A stretch of 64,000 nt of DNA from Hyalangium ruber (GTDB lineage: Bacteria; Myxococcota; Myxococcia; Myxococcales; Myxococcaceae): assembly GCF_034259325.1 (NCBI RefSeq), contig NZ_JAXIVS010000001.1, positions 124,001 through 188,000 of the forward strand, read 5' to 3'. How positions within the stretch are numbered: position 1 is the stretch's first letter; each line of letters begins with the position of its first letter. Below, piece by piece: positions 46,947 to 55,721 of this stretch. The position numbers and the translations under genes were made by a program. A model generated the notes under the pieces. The model had not been told where the DNA came from, did not search any database, and saw only the letters and a list, made by a program, of their open reading frames with translations.

Positions 46947-48257
46947 TCAGTTGTTGGGGGCTCCGGCGAGGATCCAGGAGCGGATTCGGATGAGCTCGCC
47001 GGGGTTGGTATCGAAGTAGCTGGTGTCGAGCTGCGGCATCCTGCCGCCACAACCGTCACCGCTGATCTTGAGTACCAGAAGGGACTCGTCGGGCTCCCCG
47101 GGCAGCACCCGCGCGAAGGTGCCACACGCCGCGCTGCCATTCCTGTTGACGAGGGAGGCGTAGGAGTTGGCCTCTTGCAGATTCAGACTTCCGGAAGGCC
47201 CGGCGCCGGTGTGGCACGTCGTACACGTCGGGCTCCAGATGGGCTGGATGTCCGCGGAGTACGTGGGAAGGTGTACCGGCACCTGCACCGACCGTGTCTC
47301 GGACGCAGTGCCATCGGACACCGTGACCTGGAAGGAGTAGGTCGTGTCCTCGCGGAGATCGGGGGAGCGCCACTGCACGACGGACGCCTCGGTGCTCGTG
47401 AAGCTTCCCCTGCCCGCGGGGATCGTCGTCCAGGAATAGGAGAGCGGGTCTCCATCCAGGTCGGTGGCGCCGATGAAGAGCGTGACGGCGTCACCCGCGA
47501 TCAGCCGCGTGGTGGGAGCGGTGACGTTCTCATCCAGGATGGGAGCACGATTGAGGGCGGCGACGTTCGCCACGTCGACGGCCGTCGTTGCCTCGGCCGT
47601 GCCCCCGCGTCGGTCCGAGACCGTCACCTTCAAGATGAAGCGTGTGTTGCGAGAGAGGATGGGCGCCTTCCACGTGCGAGTTGCGCCGGCTTCGCCTTCG
47701 AAGGTCCCCGAGGGGATGAGGGGAGACTGCGTCCAGGTATAGGTCAGGGAATCCCCATCGGGGTCACTGGCAACCACTGAGAGGGTGGTGCTCGAGCCCT
47801 CGTCGAGGGCCGAGCGCGTGGCAGTCACCCCACTGACGGTGGGGACGGAATTGGCGGGGACGGTGAAGGAGAGTGGCTCGGAGCGGGTGGCGTTGCCAGC
47901 GGCGTCGTAGGCCCTGGCGGTGAGCTGGTGGCTTCCCGCCAGGGTGGTGGAGGAATCCCAGGTGCATGAGAAGGTCGCTCCGGAGTCCTTGGCGACCTCA
48001 TCCGCGCAGGCGGGCTTGCCGGAGACGGAGAACTCCACCTTGGCCACCGTCCCGGAGTCATCCTCGGCGGTCGCCTGGAGCGTCCGAGCGCCGGTAACGC
48101 TCTCCCCCGCTGCCACGCCACCCGTCACCCGGACATTCGTCGGGACCTCGGCGTCCTCATCCCCTCCCGACTGACACGCGATCCAACCCAGGCTCAGGAG
48201 CAGTACCGCATGAAGAGAGGTTCTCGGGAGCCACCGGGTGGAATGAGCCGCGTGCAT
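46947..48257 (-). CDS. lipoprotein with Ig/PKD-like domains and a C-terminal heme-c (CxxCH) domain
   Basis: A 436-residue exported lipoprotein (signal TSLHAVLLLSLGWIACQSG, lipobox Cys). After a first beta domain (VRVTGGVAAGESVTGARTLQA..VEFSVSGKPAC) come two PKD/cadherin-like repeats (LSVVASDPDGDSLTYTW; LFIGATDLDGDPLSYSW). The C-terminus holds CTTCH at about residue 345, with a later CGGRMPQ, in the style of small planctomycete-type cytochrome c domains, so it may bind covalent heme. AAGGA five bases before the ATG supports the start. It lies upstream of pssA on the same strand but across 149 bp, so co-transcription is uncertain. Ligand or redox partner is unknown. Confidence 0.72.
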   Translation of the reverse strand: MHAAHSTRWLPRTSLHAVLLLSLGWIACQSGGDEDAEVPTNVRVTGGVAAGESVTGARTLQATAEDDSGTVAKVEFSVSGKPACADEVAKDSGATFSCTWDSSTTLAGSHQLTARAYDAAGNATRSEPLSFTVPANSVPTVSGVTATRSALDEGSSTTLSVVASDPDGDSLTYTWTQSPLIPSGTFEGEAGATRTWKAPILSRNTRFILKVTVSDRRGGTAEATTAVDVANVAALNRAPILDENVTAPTTRLIAGDAVTLFIGATDLDGDPLSYSWTTIPAGRGSFTSTEASVVQWRSPDLREDTTYSFQVTVSDGTASETRSVQVPVHLPTYSADIQPIWSPTCTTCHTGAGPSGSLNLQEANSYASLVNRNGSAACGTFARVLPGEPDESLLVLKISGDGCGGRMPQLDTSYFDTNPGELIRIRSWILAGAPNN

Positions 48258-48605
48258 GTTCGTCCTTGCTCTCAGGCCTCCTCTGGCGCCTGGAGCCCGC
48301 GACTATCGCACGAGGTCACCGTCGGCGAGCCTCTTCGCGGCTTGGGCCTTTTCCCATACATCGCGCCAGGAAGGAGCCAATGCCATACGTGAACATCCAG
48401 CCCGAGGAGTATCAGCGGCGGAGTCCGATCAGGTGCTCCTGACAAGTTTGAACACGAAACGTTTTATTCCACGTATCCGCCTATTCTCTGCACCGGGCTT
48501 CCAATAGTTTCGCGGGTTGGCGCGAGGTTCTGACTTTTCAGAAAAGCTGAGAAGTCGGATTCGAGGAATCCCCCACGAAGAAGCACCTGCGCCGCGGAGA
48601 AGCCC
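48258..48605. promoter_or_regulatory. 348-bp intergenic region with divergent promoters
   Basis: Between the minus-strand heme-c lipoprotein and the plus-strand aminopeptidase. The part from about 48445 to 48560 is clearly less GC-rich than its surroundings, as promoters often are, and includes a small dyad CTTTT/AAAAG near 48533-48545. A 20-codon open frame lies at 48380-48442 (listed separately). No terminator or known operator was recognised. Confidence 0.35.
48380..48442 (+). CDS. possible 20-residue peptide
   Basis: A short frame ATG..TGA encoding MPYVNIQPEEYQRRSPIRCS, with AAGGAG three to four bases before the ATG. The reading resembles a genuine N-terminus that stops early, so it could be a small peptide, a leader, or the remnant of a decayed gene. 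There is no supporting context and it is listed as a candidate only. Confidence 0.2.
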   Translation: MPYVNIQPEEYQRRSPIRCS

Positions 48606-50369
48606 ATGAGGATGAATCAGTTTGGAGCGCTCGCTGCGTGGCTCGCGTGTGCCACGCCCGCATTCGCGCAGGCCCCCCAGCAGGAGAAGGACGTGTGGAT
48701 CACCATCGGCACGGATGCACTGCCGATGGTGCGCGAGTCGTTCCGGGCACAGGGGCTGGAGCTGCTGGCCCCGGCGCGTGAGAAGGGAGGCGTGGCGGCG
48801 CTGCGCCTCAGCGAGTCGCAGATCGACAAGCTCGCGGGCGTGATGCACGACAAGCTCAACCGGTGCGCCGGCTTCATCGCTCATGACTCTCAAACCAAGG
48901 CCCTGGCCGAGGTGGAGCGCGCCAGCGCGCCGCAGCAGTCCCTCGGGACGCTGGCCACCTACACCATCAACAATGGCCCGTCGGTCAACGCGATGCTGAG
49001 CGGAGTGCAGGAACTCAACATCCGCAACACCATCAATTCGCTGTCGACCAACTGGACGACGCGCCGCTACAACGTGCAGTCCGGCAAGGATGCGGCCACG
49101 TGGTTGAAGGACCAGTGGACGATCCTGGCCAACGGACGCACCGACGTATCCGTCGCGTTCTTCACCCATACCTGGCTGCAGCCGTCCGTCATTGCCACCA
49201 TCCAGGGAACCACGCTGCCCAACGAGGTCGTGGTGCTCGGCGGGCACCTGGACTCCATCAACGGGAGTAGCTCCACCGCCGCCGCGCCAGGCGCGGATGA
49301 CGACGCCTCGGGCATCGCCTCCATCACCGAGGTCTTCCGAGTGGCCATGGCCAATGGCTACAAGCCGGCGCGCACGGTGAAGTTCATCGGTTATGCGGCC
49401 GAGGAGGCGGGCCTGTATGGCTCGCAGGCCATCGCGAACTGGCACAAGACCAACGCGGTGAACGTGGTGGGCGTGCTGCAACTGGACATGACCAACTACA
49501 AGGGCTCCACCTACGACTTCGGCATGGTGACGGACAACACCAACGCCACGCTGAACAGCTTCACCACCAGCCTCATGGCCAGGTATCTGCCGGGGACGAC
49601 CTACACCAACATCACCTGCGGCTACGGCTGCTCGGACCACGCCTCGTGGAACAGCGCGGGCTTCCCGGCCACGATGCCCTTCGAGGCGACGATGAGCACG
49701 GACAACCCGAACATCCACACCGCGAACGACACCCTGTCGGTGACGTCTGGCAACGCGAACAACTCGGTGAAGTTCGCCAAGCTCGGCGTGGCCTTCCTGG
49801 GCGAAGTTGCCAAGGGCGCGACCACCGGCAACACGCCTCCGCCGACGGGAGGAGGTCCCATCAACACCGCCACCTTCGACACGACGCTGAAGGCGCCCAA
49901 ATGCGCCACGGTGAGCGCGGGCTGTGACTCGGGCACGCTGCTCACGGGCCGCGCGGCCCTGGGCCCCGAGGTGAACAAGCCCAACACCATCGGCGCCACC
50001 TGCGCGGACGGCACCTCGGGCACCTACCACTCGGACGAGTCGAATGACCGCCTGAAGGTGAGCACGACGAGCGGAGGGAACCTGGCCGCCGGCCAGCAGG
50101 TGACGGTCGAGGCCACGGTGTGGGCCTACTCCACCACCTCGGACAAGCTGGACCTTTACTACGCGGCCAACGCCAACAGCCCGGTGTGGACGCTCATCGG
50201 CACCTTCAGCCCGAGCGGCACCGGGGCGCGGACGATCAGCGCCACGTACACCCTGCCCACCGGGAGCCTGCAGGCCATCCGCGCCAACTTCCGCTACCAG
50301 GGCAGCGCGTCCTCCTGCAGCACGGGCGCGTATGACGACCACGACGACCTGATCTTCGCGGTGCAGTAA
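48606..50369 (+). CDS. secreted zinc aminopeptidase, M28 family
   Basis: A 587-residue secreted enzyme. The signal peptide MRMNQFGALAAWLACATPAFAQA is followed by a propeptide and a catalytic domain (about residues 130-400) of the Vibrio leucyl aminopeptidase/M28 type. The two-zinc ligand set is visible: His in VLGGHLDSI (about 213), Asp in PGADDDASG (bridging), Glu pair in YAAEEAGLYGS, Asp in VLQLDMTNY, and His in IHTANDTL. A C-terminal beta domain (about 430-587, containing STTSDKLDLYYAANANSPVW) resembles the carbohydrate/protein-binding or bacterial pre-peptidase modules of secreted proteases. It removes N-terminal residues from peptides, fitting the predatory and proteolytic lifestyle of myxobacteria. 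Confidence 0.92.
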   Translation: MRMNQFGALAAWLACATPAFAQAPQQEKDVWITIGTDALPMVRESFRAQGLELLAPAREKGGVAALRLSESQIDKLAGVMHDKLNRCAGFIAHDSQTKALAEVERASAPQQSLGTLATYTINNGPSVNAMLSGVQELNIRNTINSLSTNWTTRRYNVQSGKDAATWLKDQWTILANGRTDVSVAFFTHTWLQPSVIATIQGTTLPNEVVVLGGHLDSINGSSSTAAAPGADDDASGIASITEVFRVAMANGYKPARTVKFIGYAAEEAGLYGSQAIANWHKTNAVNVVGVLQLDMTNYKGSTYDFGMVTDNTNATLNSFTTSLMARYLPGTTYTNITCGYGCSDHASWNSAGFPATMPFEATMSTDNPNIHTANDTLSVTSGNANNSVKFAKLGVAFLGEVAKGATTGNTPPPTGGGPINTATFDTTLKAPKCATVSAGCDSGTLLTGRAALGPEVNKPNTIGATCADGTSGTYHSDESNDRLKVSTTSGGNLAAGQQVTVEATVWAYSTTSDKLDLYYAANANSPVWTLIGTFSPSGTGARTISATYTLPTGSLQAIRANFRYQGSASSCSTGAYDDHDDLIFAVQ

Positions 50370-50392
50370 GCCCCCTCCCCTTCGGGAGAGGA

Positions 50393-50420
50393 CCGGGGTG
50401 GAGGTGACACGTCACCCCGG
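50393..50420. terminator. hairpin between the aminopeptidase and symporter genes
   Basis: CCGGGGTG (50393-50400) pairs with CACCCCGG (50413-50420), and the loop itself contains a second dyad (GTGAC/GTCAC). It starts 23 bp after the aminopeptidase stop. There is no T-run, so this is a plausible but unproven terminator. Confidence 0.4.
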
Positions 50421-50527
50421 GTGAAGTCCCGCCCCGGAGCCACGGCGGAGGATGCCGTGGCCCGGGGTTCTCGAGCGAGTGCGCAACTGTGTATATCGTG
50501 GCGACCGCACCACCTTGAAAGGACGCG

Positions 50528-51904
50528 ATGGGGACCGAGATCCGCAGCGGGCACGAGGCTCCGGGGGCGCCTGGGCCAGGGCCCCAAGGGAAGCGTTGGC
50601 TCAAGTCCCACCACCTGTACATGGCCGTCATCGTGGCGGCCATCGCGGGCGTCATCGTCGGCCTCGCGGCGCCTGAGTTCGCCAAGTCGCTCAAGCCGCT
50701 GGGCAGCGGTTTCGTTGGCCTCGTGAAGATGATGATCAGCCCGATCATCTTCTGCACCATCGTGCTGGGCGTCGGCTCGGTGCGGCAGGCGGCGAAGGTC
50801 GGGCACGTCGGCGGGCTCGCGCTGGGTTACTTCGTGACCATGTCCACGTTCGCCCTCGCGATCGGGCTCGTGGTAGGCAACCTGCTCCACCCTGGCTCGG
50901 ACTTGCAGTTCACCGAGGCCCTGCGCGGCTCGGGCGCCAAGGCGAGCAGCGGCGAGGCCAAGGGGACGGCCGACTTCGTCCTGGGCATCATCCCCACGAC
51001 GCTCGTCTCCCCGCTCGCCTCCGGGGAGGTGCTCCAGGCGCTGCTCGTGGCGCTGCTCGTCGGCTTCGCGGTCCAGGGAATGGGCGAGTCCGGCACTCCC
51101 ATCCTTCGGACGATCGGCTACTTCCAACGCCTGGTCTTCAAGGTGCTCGCGATGATCATGTGGGTGGCACCCCTGGGGGCGTTCGGTGCCATGGCGGCCG
51201 TCGTCGGCGCGACGGGTATCGACGCGCTCAAGAGCCTGGCGGTCATCATGGTGGGCTTCTATGTGACGTGCGCCATCTTCGTGTTCGTGGTGCTGGGAGT
51301 GGTACTGCGGGTGGCTACGGGCATGTCGATCTTCCGGCTGCTGCGCTACCTGGGTCGCGAGTTCCTGCTCATCCTCTCGACGTCGTCCTCCGAGACGGCG
51401 CTGCCTCGACTCATCGCGAAGATGGAGCACCTGGGCGTCTCTCGCCCCGTCGTGGGTGTCGTCGTGCCGACGGGCTACTCGTTCAACCTCGACGGCACGG
51501 CCATCTATCTCACGATGGCCTCGCTGTTCATCGCCGAGGCGCTCGGCAAGCCCCTGGCGCTGGGCGAGCAGATCTCCCTGCTGGTGTTCATGATCATCGC
51601 GTCGAAGGGAGCCGCGGGGGTGACGGGAGCCGGCATCGCCACCCTGGCGGGCGGCCTGCAGTCACACCGGCCGGACCTCGTGGATGGCGTGGGGTTCATT
51701 ATCGGCATCGACCGCTTCATGTCGGAGGCCCGGGCGCTCACGAACTTCGCCGGCAACGCGGTCGCCACCGTGCTCATCGGAGCGTGGACCCGGGAGCTCG
51801 ACAAGGGCCGGGCAGAGCAGGTGCTCACGGGCCAGCTCCCGTTCGATGAACACCAGCACGATGCCACCGACGCCCACGCGCACGCTCCCGTTGGGAGCCA
51901 TTAG
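50528..51904 (+). CDS. dicarboxylate/amino acid:cation symporter (DAACS family)
   Basis: A 458-residue transporter of the DctA/GltP family that imports C4-dicarboxylates or acidic amino acids with Na+ or H+. Family landmarks are LVKMMISPIIFCTIVLGVGSV, the serine-rich re-entrant loop ILSTSSSETALPRLIAKME, VVPTGYSFNLDGTAIYLTMASLFIAEA, KGAAGVTGAGIATLAGGL, and IGIDRFMSEARALTNFAGNAVAT. The C-terminal tail is histidine-rich (DEHQHDATDAHAHAPVGSH). A ribosome-binding site (GAAAGGA) precedes the ATG. It stands alone and converges on the tetR gene. Whether it prefers dicarboxylates or glutamate cannot be told from the sequence. Confidence 0.93.
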   Translation: MGTEIRSGHEAPGAPGPGPQGKRWLKSHHLYMAVIVAAIAGVIVGLAAPEFAKSLKPLGSGFVGLVKMMISPIIFCTIVLGVGSVRQAAKVGHVGGLALGYFVTMSTFALAIGLVVGNLLHPGSDLQFTEALRGSGAKASSGEAKGTADFVLGIIPTTLVSPLASGEVLQALLVALLVGFAVQGMGESGTPILRTIGYFQRLVFKVLAMIMWVAPLGAFGAMAAVVGATGIDALKSLAVIMVGFYVTCAIFVFVVLGVVLRVATGMSIFRLLRYLGREFLLILSTSSSETALPRLIAKMEHLGVSRPVVGVVVPTGYSFNLDGTAIYLTMASLFIAEALGKPLALGEQISLLVFMIIASKGAAGVTGAGIATLAGGLQSHRPDLVDGVGFIIGIDRFMSEARALTNFAGNAVATVLIGAWTRELDKGRAEQVLTGQLPFDEHQHDATDAHAHAPVGSH

Positions 51905-51923
51905 CCACCGGATAGAGGGATGG

Positions 51924-52520
51924 CTATGGCGGGGACTCACGGAGCCACGCCGTCACGCGGCGTAGGGTCGCCTCCACCCTCTTGTCCGGCTCCCCCACTG
52001 TCCCGGATCGAAAGAGCGAGAGCCCTTCGAGCAGGGCGACCAGGAGCTCCGCGCGTGCATGGGCCTCGGCACGGCTCAGTCCCGGCGAGGCCTCGCGCAG
52101 CCACTGGGCCACCGCGTCGACATAGCGCACATAGAAGGCGCGCAGCTCCGCGGCGATAGCGGGCTCTCGTGCCGCCATCGCCCACAAGTCGTAGAAGAGC
52201 CGGTAGCTGTTCGGATCCTTCTGGTCTTCCAGGAGGGGCTCCAGCGCCACTTCGAGCGTCCGAGCTGAGCCTGTCGCTCCCCCGACCCGCGCCTCGACCC
52301 GGGCCGTTGCCCGCTCCAGGACCCGCGCGAGCAAGGCGCGCACCAACGCCTCGCGGGTGGCGAAGTAGTACTGCAGATTGCCCAGGCGGATGCCGGCCCG
52401 CTGGGCGACCCCACGCAGGGTAAGGGCCGCGTGTCCCTCCTCCACGAGCAGCTTCTCGGCGGCATCGAGGATCGCCTCGCTCCGCTCCTGGCCCTTGCGG
52501 GACGCACCGCGCGTGCTCAT
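51924..52520 (-). CDS. TetR-family transcriptional regulator
   Basis: A 198-residue repressor. The N-terminal TetR helix-turn-helix reads RSEAILDAAEKLLVEEGHAALTLRGVAQRAGIRLGNLQYYFATREALVRALL (about residues 13-63), the standard TetR DNA-binding fold. The C-terminal part is all helical and holds the ligand pocket (RLFYDLWAMAAREPAIAAELRAFYV). The ATG overlaps the stop of the upstream oxidoreductase gene (ATGA), so the two are co-expressed. A perfect 16-bp dyad directly before that upstream gene is the expected binding site, making this an autoregulated pair. The inducer is unknown. Confidence 0.92.
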   Translation of the reverse strand: MSTRGASRKGQERSEAILDAAEKLLVEEGHAALTLRGVAQRAGIRLGNLQYYFATREALVRALLARVLERATARVEARVGGATGSARTLEVALEPLLEDQKDPNSYRLFYDLWAMAAREPAIAAELRAFYVRYVDAVAQWLREASPGLSRAEAHARAELLVALLEGLSLFRSGTVGEPDKRVEATLRRVTAWLRESPP

Positions 52521-53644
52521 GCCGCCTGCACCAGGGCGTTCTGCTCGGGACGCACCTCGAACTCCACGCCGCAAGAGCGCAGCGCCGCGAGCACTCGCTC
52601 CGGAGCGGGCACTTGCTCCGGGAAGGCGACTCCCACCGGGGGCGGGGCGCCATCCAGGCCGAGCGCCCGCTCCAGGGCCAGGGTCGCTCCCACGGCCGTC
52701 AGGTGTGCCTGGCCTCGTTCATCCACGAGCGTGGCATCGCGCGACTCCGAACCGTGGGAGACCTCGACGCGGATCACCGCCTTTCCCCCCTTGCCGGAGC
52801 CACGGAGCAGGGCCCGGCGCAGGTTCTGGAAGCGCTCGCCTCGGAAGAGATGGAAGAGACCCAGCCCCTGAAGGACCTGAAGGGCGATCGTCGCCGACTC
52901 ATCCGTCAACCCGATGCGCGTGGAGACCGTCCGGGCACCGAGCACCAAGGGCAACGTGAGCTGCTCGGGGGTGTCGAGCCGAAGCACCCGGCGCGGGCGG
53001 CCCGCGAGCTCGGGCCTTCGCGCTCCGGTCAGCGGCTCGACAAGGCGGCGCCGTCCTTCCTCCACGATCTCGAACGGGAGCCCCATGCGGTCCATGAACT
53101 CGATGGAGTCCTCGCCCGCGCGGTCCGCGAGATCATACAGGATGGAGGTCTCCACCGAGGTGGCGCCCCCGAGTTCCCGGGCCAGCGCCGCGCCCACCAA
53201 CGGAACAACTCCACCCATCCATCCCGAGGCCAGGACGACAGGGGCCCGGGGAGGCTCCACCGCCATCAGCGCGAGCGCCTGCTGCATGCGCGCCGTCCAG
53301 CGGGTGATGTCCACATAGGGAATGCCCGCGCGCACGCACGCGCGCAGCAGGCGGTCCGTTGGGTCGTTCACCAGGGCGACGACTGCCCGCGCGGAGAAGT
53401 CGAGAGGAGCCGAGCTGGAGAGATCCACCGTGAGAAGCTCCGCCTCCACCTCCCGCGCCAGAGCCTCGCCCCGGCCGGGCGTCCTTCCGGCGAGCGCCAG
53501 TGATAGCGCGGAGTGACGGGCTCGAAGCAGCCGAGCCACCTCGCTGCCCACCACGCCATATCCCCCGACGAGCACCACGGGTCCCTCTGGGGACCACCGC
53601 GGCGAATCCGATGTGCCGGCTTCTCGAGTATCCATGAGCCTCAT
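52517..53644 (-). CDS. saccharopine dehydrogenase-like NAD(P)-binding oxidoreductase
   Basis: A 375-residue protein (372 if the ATG at 53635 is used). The N-terminal Rossmann domain has VVLVGGYGVVGSEVARLL (GxGxxG-type) and LALAGRTPGRGEALAREV, then VVALVNDPTDRLLRACVRAGIPYVDITRW, typical of the saccharopine dehydrogenase/trans-acting enoyl reductase group. The substrate is not known; relatives include lipid enoyl reductases. It is translationally coupled to the downstream tetR gene (ATGA) and has a perfect dyad two bases upstream of ATG 53644, so expression is probably controlled by that TetR. Neither start has a strong ribosome-binding site; 53635 is preceded by GAGG at a short distance. Confidence 0.82.
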   Translation of the reverse strand: MRLMDTREAGTSDSPRWSPEGPVVLVGGYGVVGSEVARLLRARHSALSLALAGRTPGRGEALAREVEAELLTVDLSSSAPLDFSARAVVALVNDPTDRLLRACVRAGIPYVDITRWTARMQQALALMAVEPPRAPVVLASGWMGGVVPLVGAALARELGGATSVETSILYDLADRAGEDSIEFMDRMGLPFEIVEEGRRRLVEPLTGARRPELAGRPRRVLRLDTPEQLTLPLVLGARTVSTRIGLTDESATIALQVLQGLGLFHLFRGERFQNLRRALLRGSGKGGKAVIRVEVSHGSESRDATLVDERGQAHLTAVGATLALERALGLDGAPPPVGVAFPEQVPAPERVLAALRSCGVEFEVRPEQNALVQAA

Positions 53645-53645
53645 T

Positions 53646-53661
53646 TAGGTCATTTGACCTA
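53646..53661. promoter_or_regulatory. TetR-type operator dyad
   Basis: TAGGTCATTTGACCTA: perfect 7-bp arms TAGGTCA (53646-53652) and TGACCTA (53655-53661) with two bases between. It is AT-rich in GC-rich DNA and lies immediately upstream of the oxidoreductase-tetR operon start. The form fits a TetR homodimer site. Confidence 0.65.
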
Positions 53662-53888
53662 TTTTCGCAAGGACCCGAGACCCGAAGGGGCAAGAAGGCC
53701 CTCCCTCCCCCCTCCCCGGAGTGACGAGTCGAGGCGTCGCGGTTCCTCGCACAACAGGCCTGCGGAGACCGTTGACCCATGAGGAGCACTTCCACAGAGT
53801 GGCGGGGAAGGAGGATTCAGGTGTCCACGGGCTCGCTCCCGGTCCCCAACCGGGAATGCGCTTCAGCGTCCTGAACAACGAGAGTGAA

Positions 53889-54680
53889 ATGAATATCGCG
53901 AAATCCAAAGACGGGACGAGGTTGGCGTATGACGTTTCGGGCCAGGGCCCTGCACTTGTCTACGTGACGGGTGCGACCTGTTTCCGGCGGTTCTTTCCCA
54001 TCGTGAAAGACGCCAAAATATTCGCTGAAAAATTCAAGGTTTACACTTACGACCGCCGGGGGCGCGGCGACAGCGAAGACACTCAACCTTACTCCCTCGA
54101 GCGGGAGATCGAGGACCTTGAAGCCATTATCGATGCGGCAGGAGGATCCGCCTTTGTCTACGGCCATTCCTCTGGGGCGGTGTTGGCTCTCGAGGCGGCT
54201 TTACGGATCCCCCATAAGGTCGCGAAGGTTTTCCTTTATGACGCCGCCTACCTTCATCGCGAGGAGGAAAGAGAGCAATACACCGGCTTGGAACGAGAGG
54301 TTTCGAGTCTTCTGCGTCAGAGCAAGAATGGACAAGCGGTCAAGCGGTTCCTGATTGGAATCGGTATGCCGAAAGCCTTCGCCTACCTGATCCCCCTCAT
54401 GCCGGGATGGAAACAGATCAAAGGCTTGGCGCCGACCCTTATGTACGACATCGCTTTGACACGTGATTTGCCGCCTTTGGATCGAGCGAAGCAGGTGAAG
54501 ATCCCCATCCAGATCACCTACGGCGAGAAGAGCCCCGAGAGCATGCACGGTGTCTCGAACCAACTCGCGAACGCCATTGCCGGCTCCATTCTTTGCCGAG
54601 TACCCAAGCAAGACCATATGGTTGATGCCAAGATCCTGTTGCCCATTCTGTCTGAATTTTTCGAAAGGAGAGCGTCATGA
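53889..54680 (+). CDS. alpha/beta hydrolase
   Basis: A 263-residue alpha/beta hydrolase with GLY-x-SER-x-GLY as GHSSG (Ser94) after FVYGHSSGAVLALEAAL, an oxyanion/arginine region YDRRGRGDSEDTQPY, and a candidate His in KQDHMVDAK (about 246). The acid residue is not in the usual GxxD place (ITYGEKSPESMH). Esterase, lipase or lactonase activity is possible; substrate unknown. The ATG at 53889 starts the conserved fold; earlier in-frame codons have no supporting features. The DNA here is visibly less GC-rich than the neighbours. Its stop overlaps the next start by 4 bp (ATGA), so it is coupled to the AhpD-like gene. Confidence 0.85.
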   Translation: MNIAKSKDGTRLAYDVSGQGPALVYVTGATCFRRFFPIVKDAKIFAEKFKVYTYDRRGRGDSEDTQPYSLEREIEDLEAIIDAAGGSAFVYGHSSGAVLALEAALRIPHKVAKVFLYDAAYLHREEEREQYTGLEREVSSLLRQSKNGQAVKRFLIGIGMPKAFAYLIPLMPGWKQIKGLAPTLMYDIALTRDLPPLDRAKQVKIPIQITYGEKSPESMHGVSNQLANAIAGSILCRVPKQDHMVDAKILLPILSEFFERRAS

Positions 54681-55150
54681 AGCAGCGAATGAACATGGCA
54701 ACCGTGGCACCTGGGGCATTCCAGGCCATGCTGGGTTTGGAGAACTACCTGCATGGGTGCGGCCTGGGGGAGCCGTTGCTGCTGCTCATCAAGCTCCGCG
54801 CCTCACAGCTCAACGGCTGCGCTTACTGCATCGACATGCACTGGAAGGATGCGCGGGCCCTGGGGGAGACAGAGCAGCGGCTGTACGGGCTGGATGCCTG
54901 GGAGGAGAGCCCGTACTACACCGAGCGTGAGCGGGCAGCGCTGCGGTGGACCGAGTCCGTCACGAAGCTGGCACCGGGGCACGTGCCGGACTCCGTCTAC
55001 GAGGCCGTGAAGCCCCACTTCTCCGAGAAGGAACTGGCCGACCTGACGCTGGCCGTGGCCACCATCAACGCGTGGAACCGGATCGTCATCTCCAGCCGCA
55101 CGGTCCCCGGTGGATACACCCCGGGGACGTACTCCCCGAAGAAGCCCTAG
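54677..55150 (+). CDS. carboxymuconolactone decarboxylase / AhpD-like protein
   Basis: A 157-residue protein of the CMD/AhpD family. The redox site is CAYC (Cys48, Cys51) with a following histidine (His55) in GCAYCIDMHWKDARALGE, the classic AhpD-like CxxC-x3-H pattern of alkylhydroperoxidase-like proteins. The rest is helical, with the family's WTESVTKLAPGHVPD and INAWNRIVISSR. It probably reduces or senses peroxides or acts as a small redox enzyme. It overlaps the upstream hydrolase gene by 4 bp, so the two may handle one small-molecule substrate. Confidence 0.88.
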   Translation: MKQRMNMATVAPGAFQAMLGLENYLHGCGLGEPLLLLIKLRASQLNGCAYCIDMHWKDARALGETEQRLYGLDAWEESPYYTERERAALRWTESVTKLAPGHVPDSVYEAVKPHFSEKELADLTLAVATINAWNRIVISSRTVPGGYTPGTYSPKKP

Positions 55151-55255
55151 CCGCTCTGCGTCACTTCTTTTTCGGAGAGCGACCGATGAGTTTGGCGGAG
55201 CGCGGGAGTCCATGGGGCAAGGCTCACGCAGGAGCCCACTACCCAAGGGAGTGCC

Positions 55256-55615
55256 ATGGCAGAGAAGTTCGCGAGCATCGATGACTACATCCGCGCATGC
55301 CCCAAAGACGTCCAGGTCATCCTCAAGAAGGTCCGGCAGTCGATCCGGAAGGTGCTGCCTACAGCCGACGAGAAGATCAAGTACGGGATGCCGGCGCTCA
55401 TGCTCGACGACCGGCATGCGGTGTATTTCGCTGCCTGGAAACGCCATATCGGTCTCTACCCGATCTACCGCTCCAACGCTCCCATAGAGGAGGAACTCGC
55501 GCCCTATCGCGACGCGAAGGACACCCTCAAGTTTCCGCTGAACAAGCCGGTCCCCTACGACCTCATCGAGCGGGTCGTCGCCCACCTCGTGAAGCAGCGA
55601 GGTGCGGCGACATAG
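55256..55615 (+). CDS. DUF1801 (YdhG-type) protein
   Basis: A 119-residue small domain protein of the YdhG/DUF1801 group (some relatives are called iron chaperone-like). Recognisable parts are IDDYIRACPKDVQVILKKVRQSIRKVLPTADEKIKYGMPAL, AVYFAAWKRHIGLYPIYR, and LKFPLNKPVPYDLIERVV. The family adopts a Fic-unrelated alpha/beta fold; function is not established. An ATG at 55256 follows a short spacer from the AhpD-like gene (105 bp), so it is probably a separate or loosely linked gene. Confidence 0.85.
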   Translation: MAEKFASIDDYIRACPKDVQVILKKVRQSIRKVLPTADEKIKYGMPALMLDDRHAVYFAAWKRHIGLYPIYRSNAPIEEELAPYRDAKDTLKFPLNKPVPYDLIERVVAHLVKQRGAAT

Positions 55616-55721
55616 GCCATCTCCCGGGGCGCCTGATACCTTCGAAGGTCCGTGCCCTCCTGCCCTTCCTGAGCGAACGGTTCGGAGGCACGCCACCCTG
55701 GAAGCGAATCGGAGATTGAAG

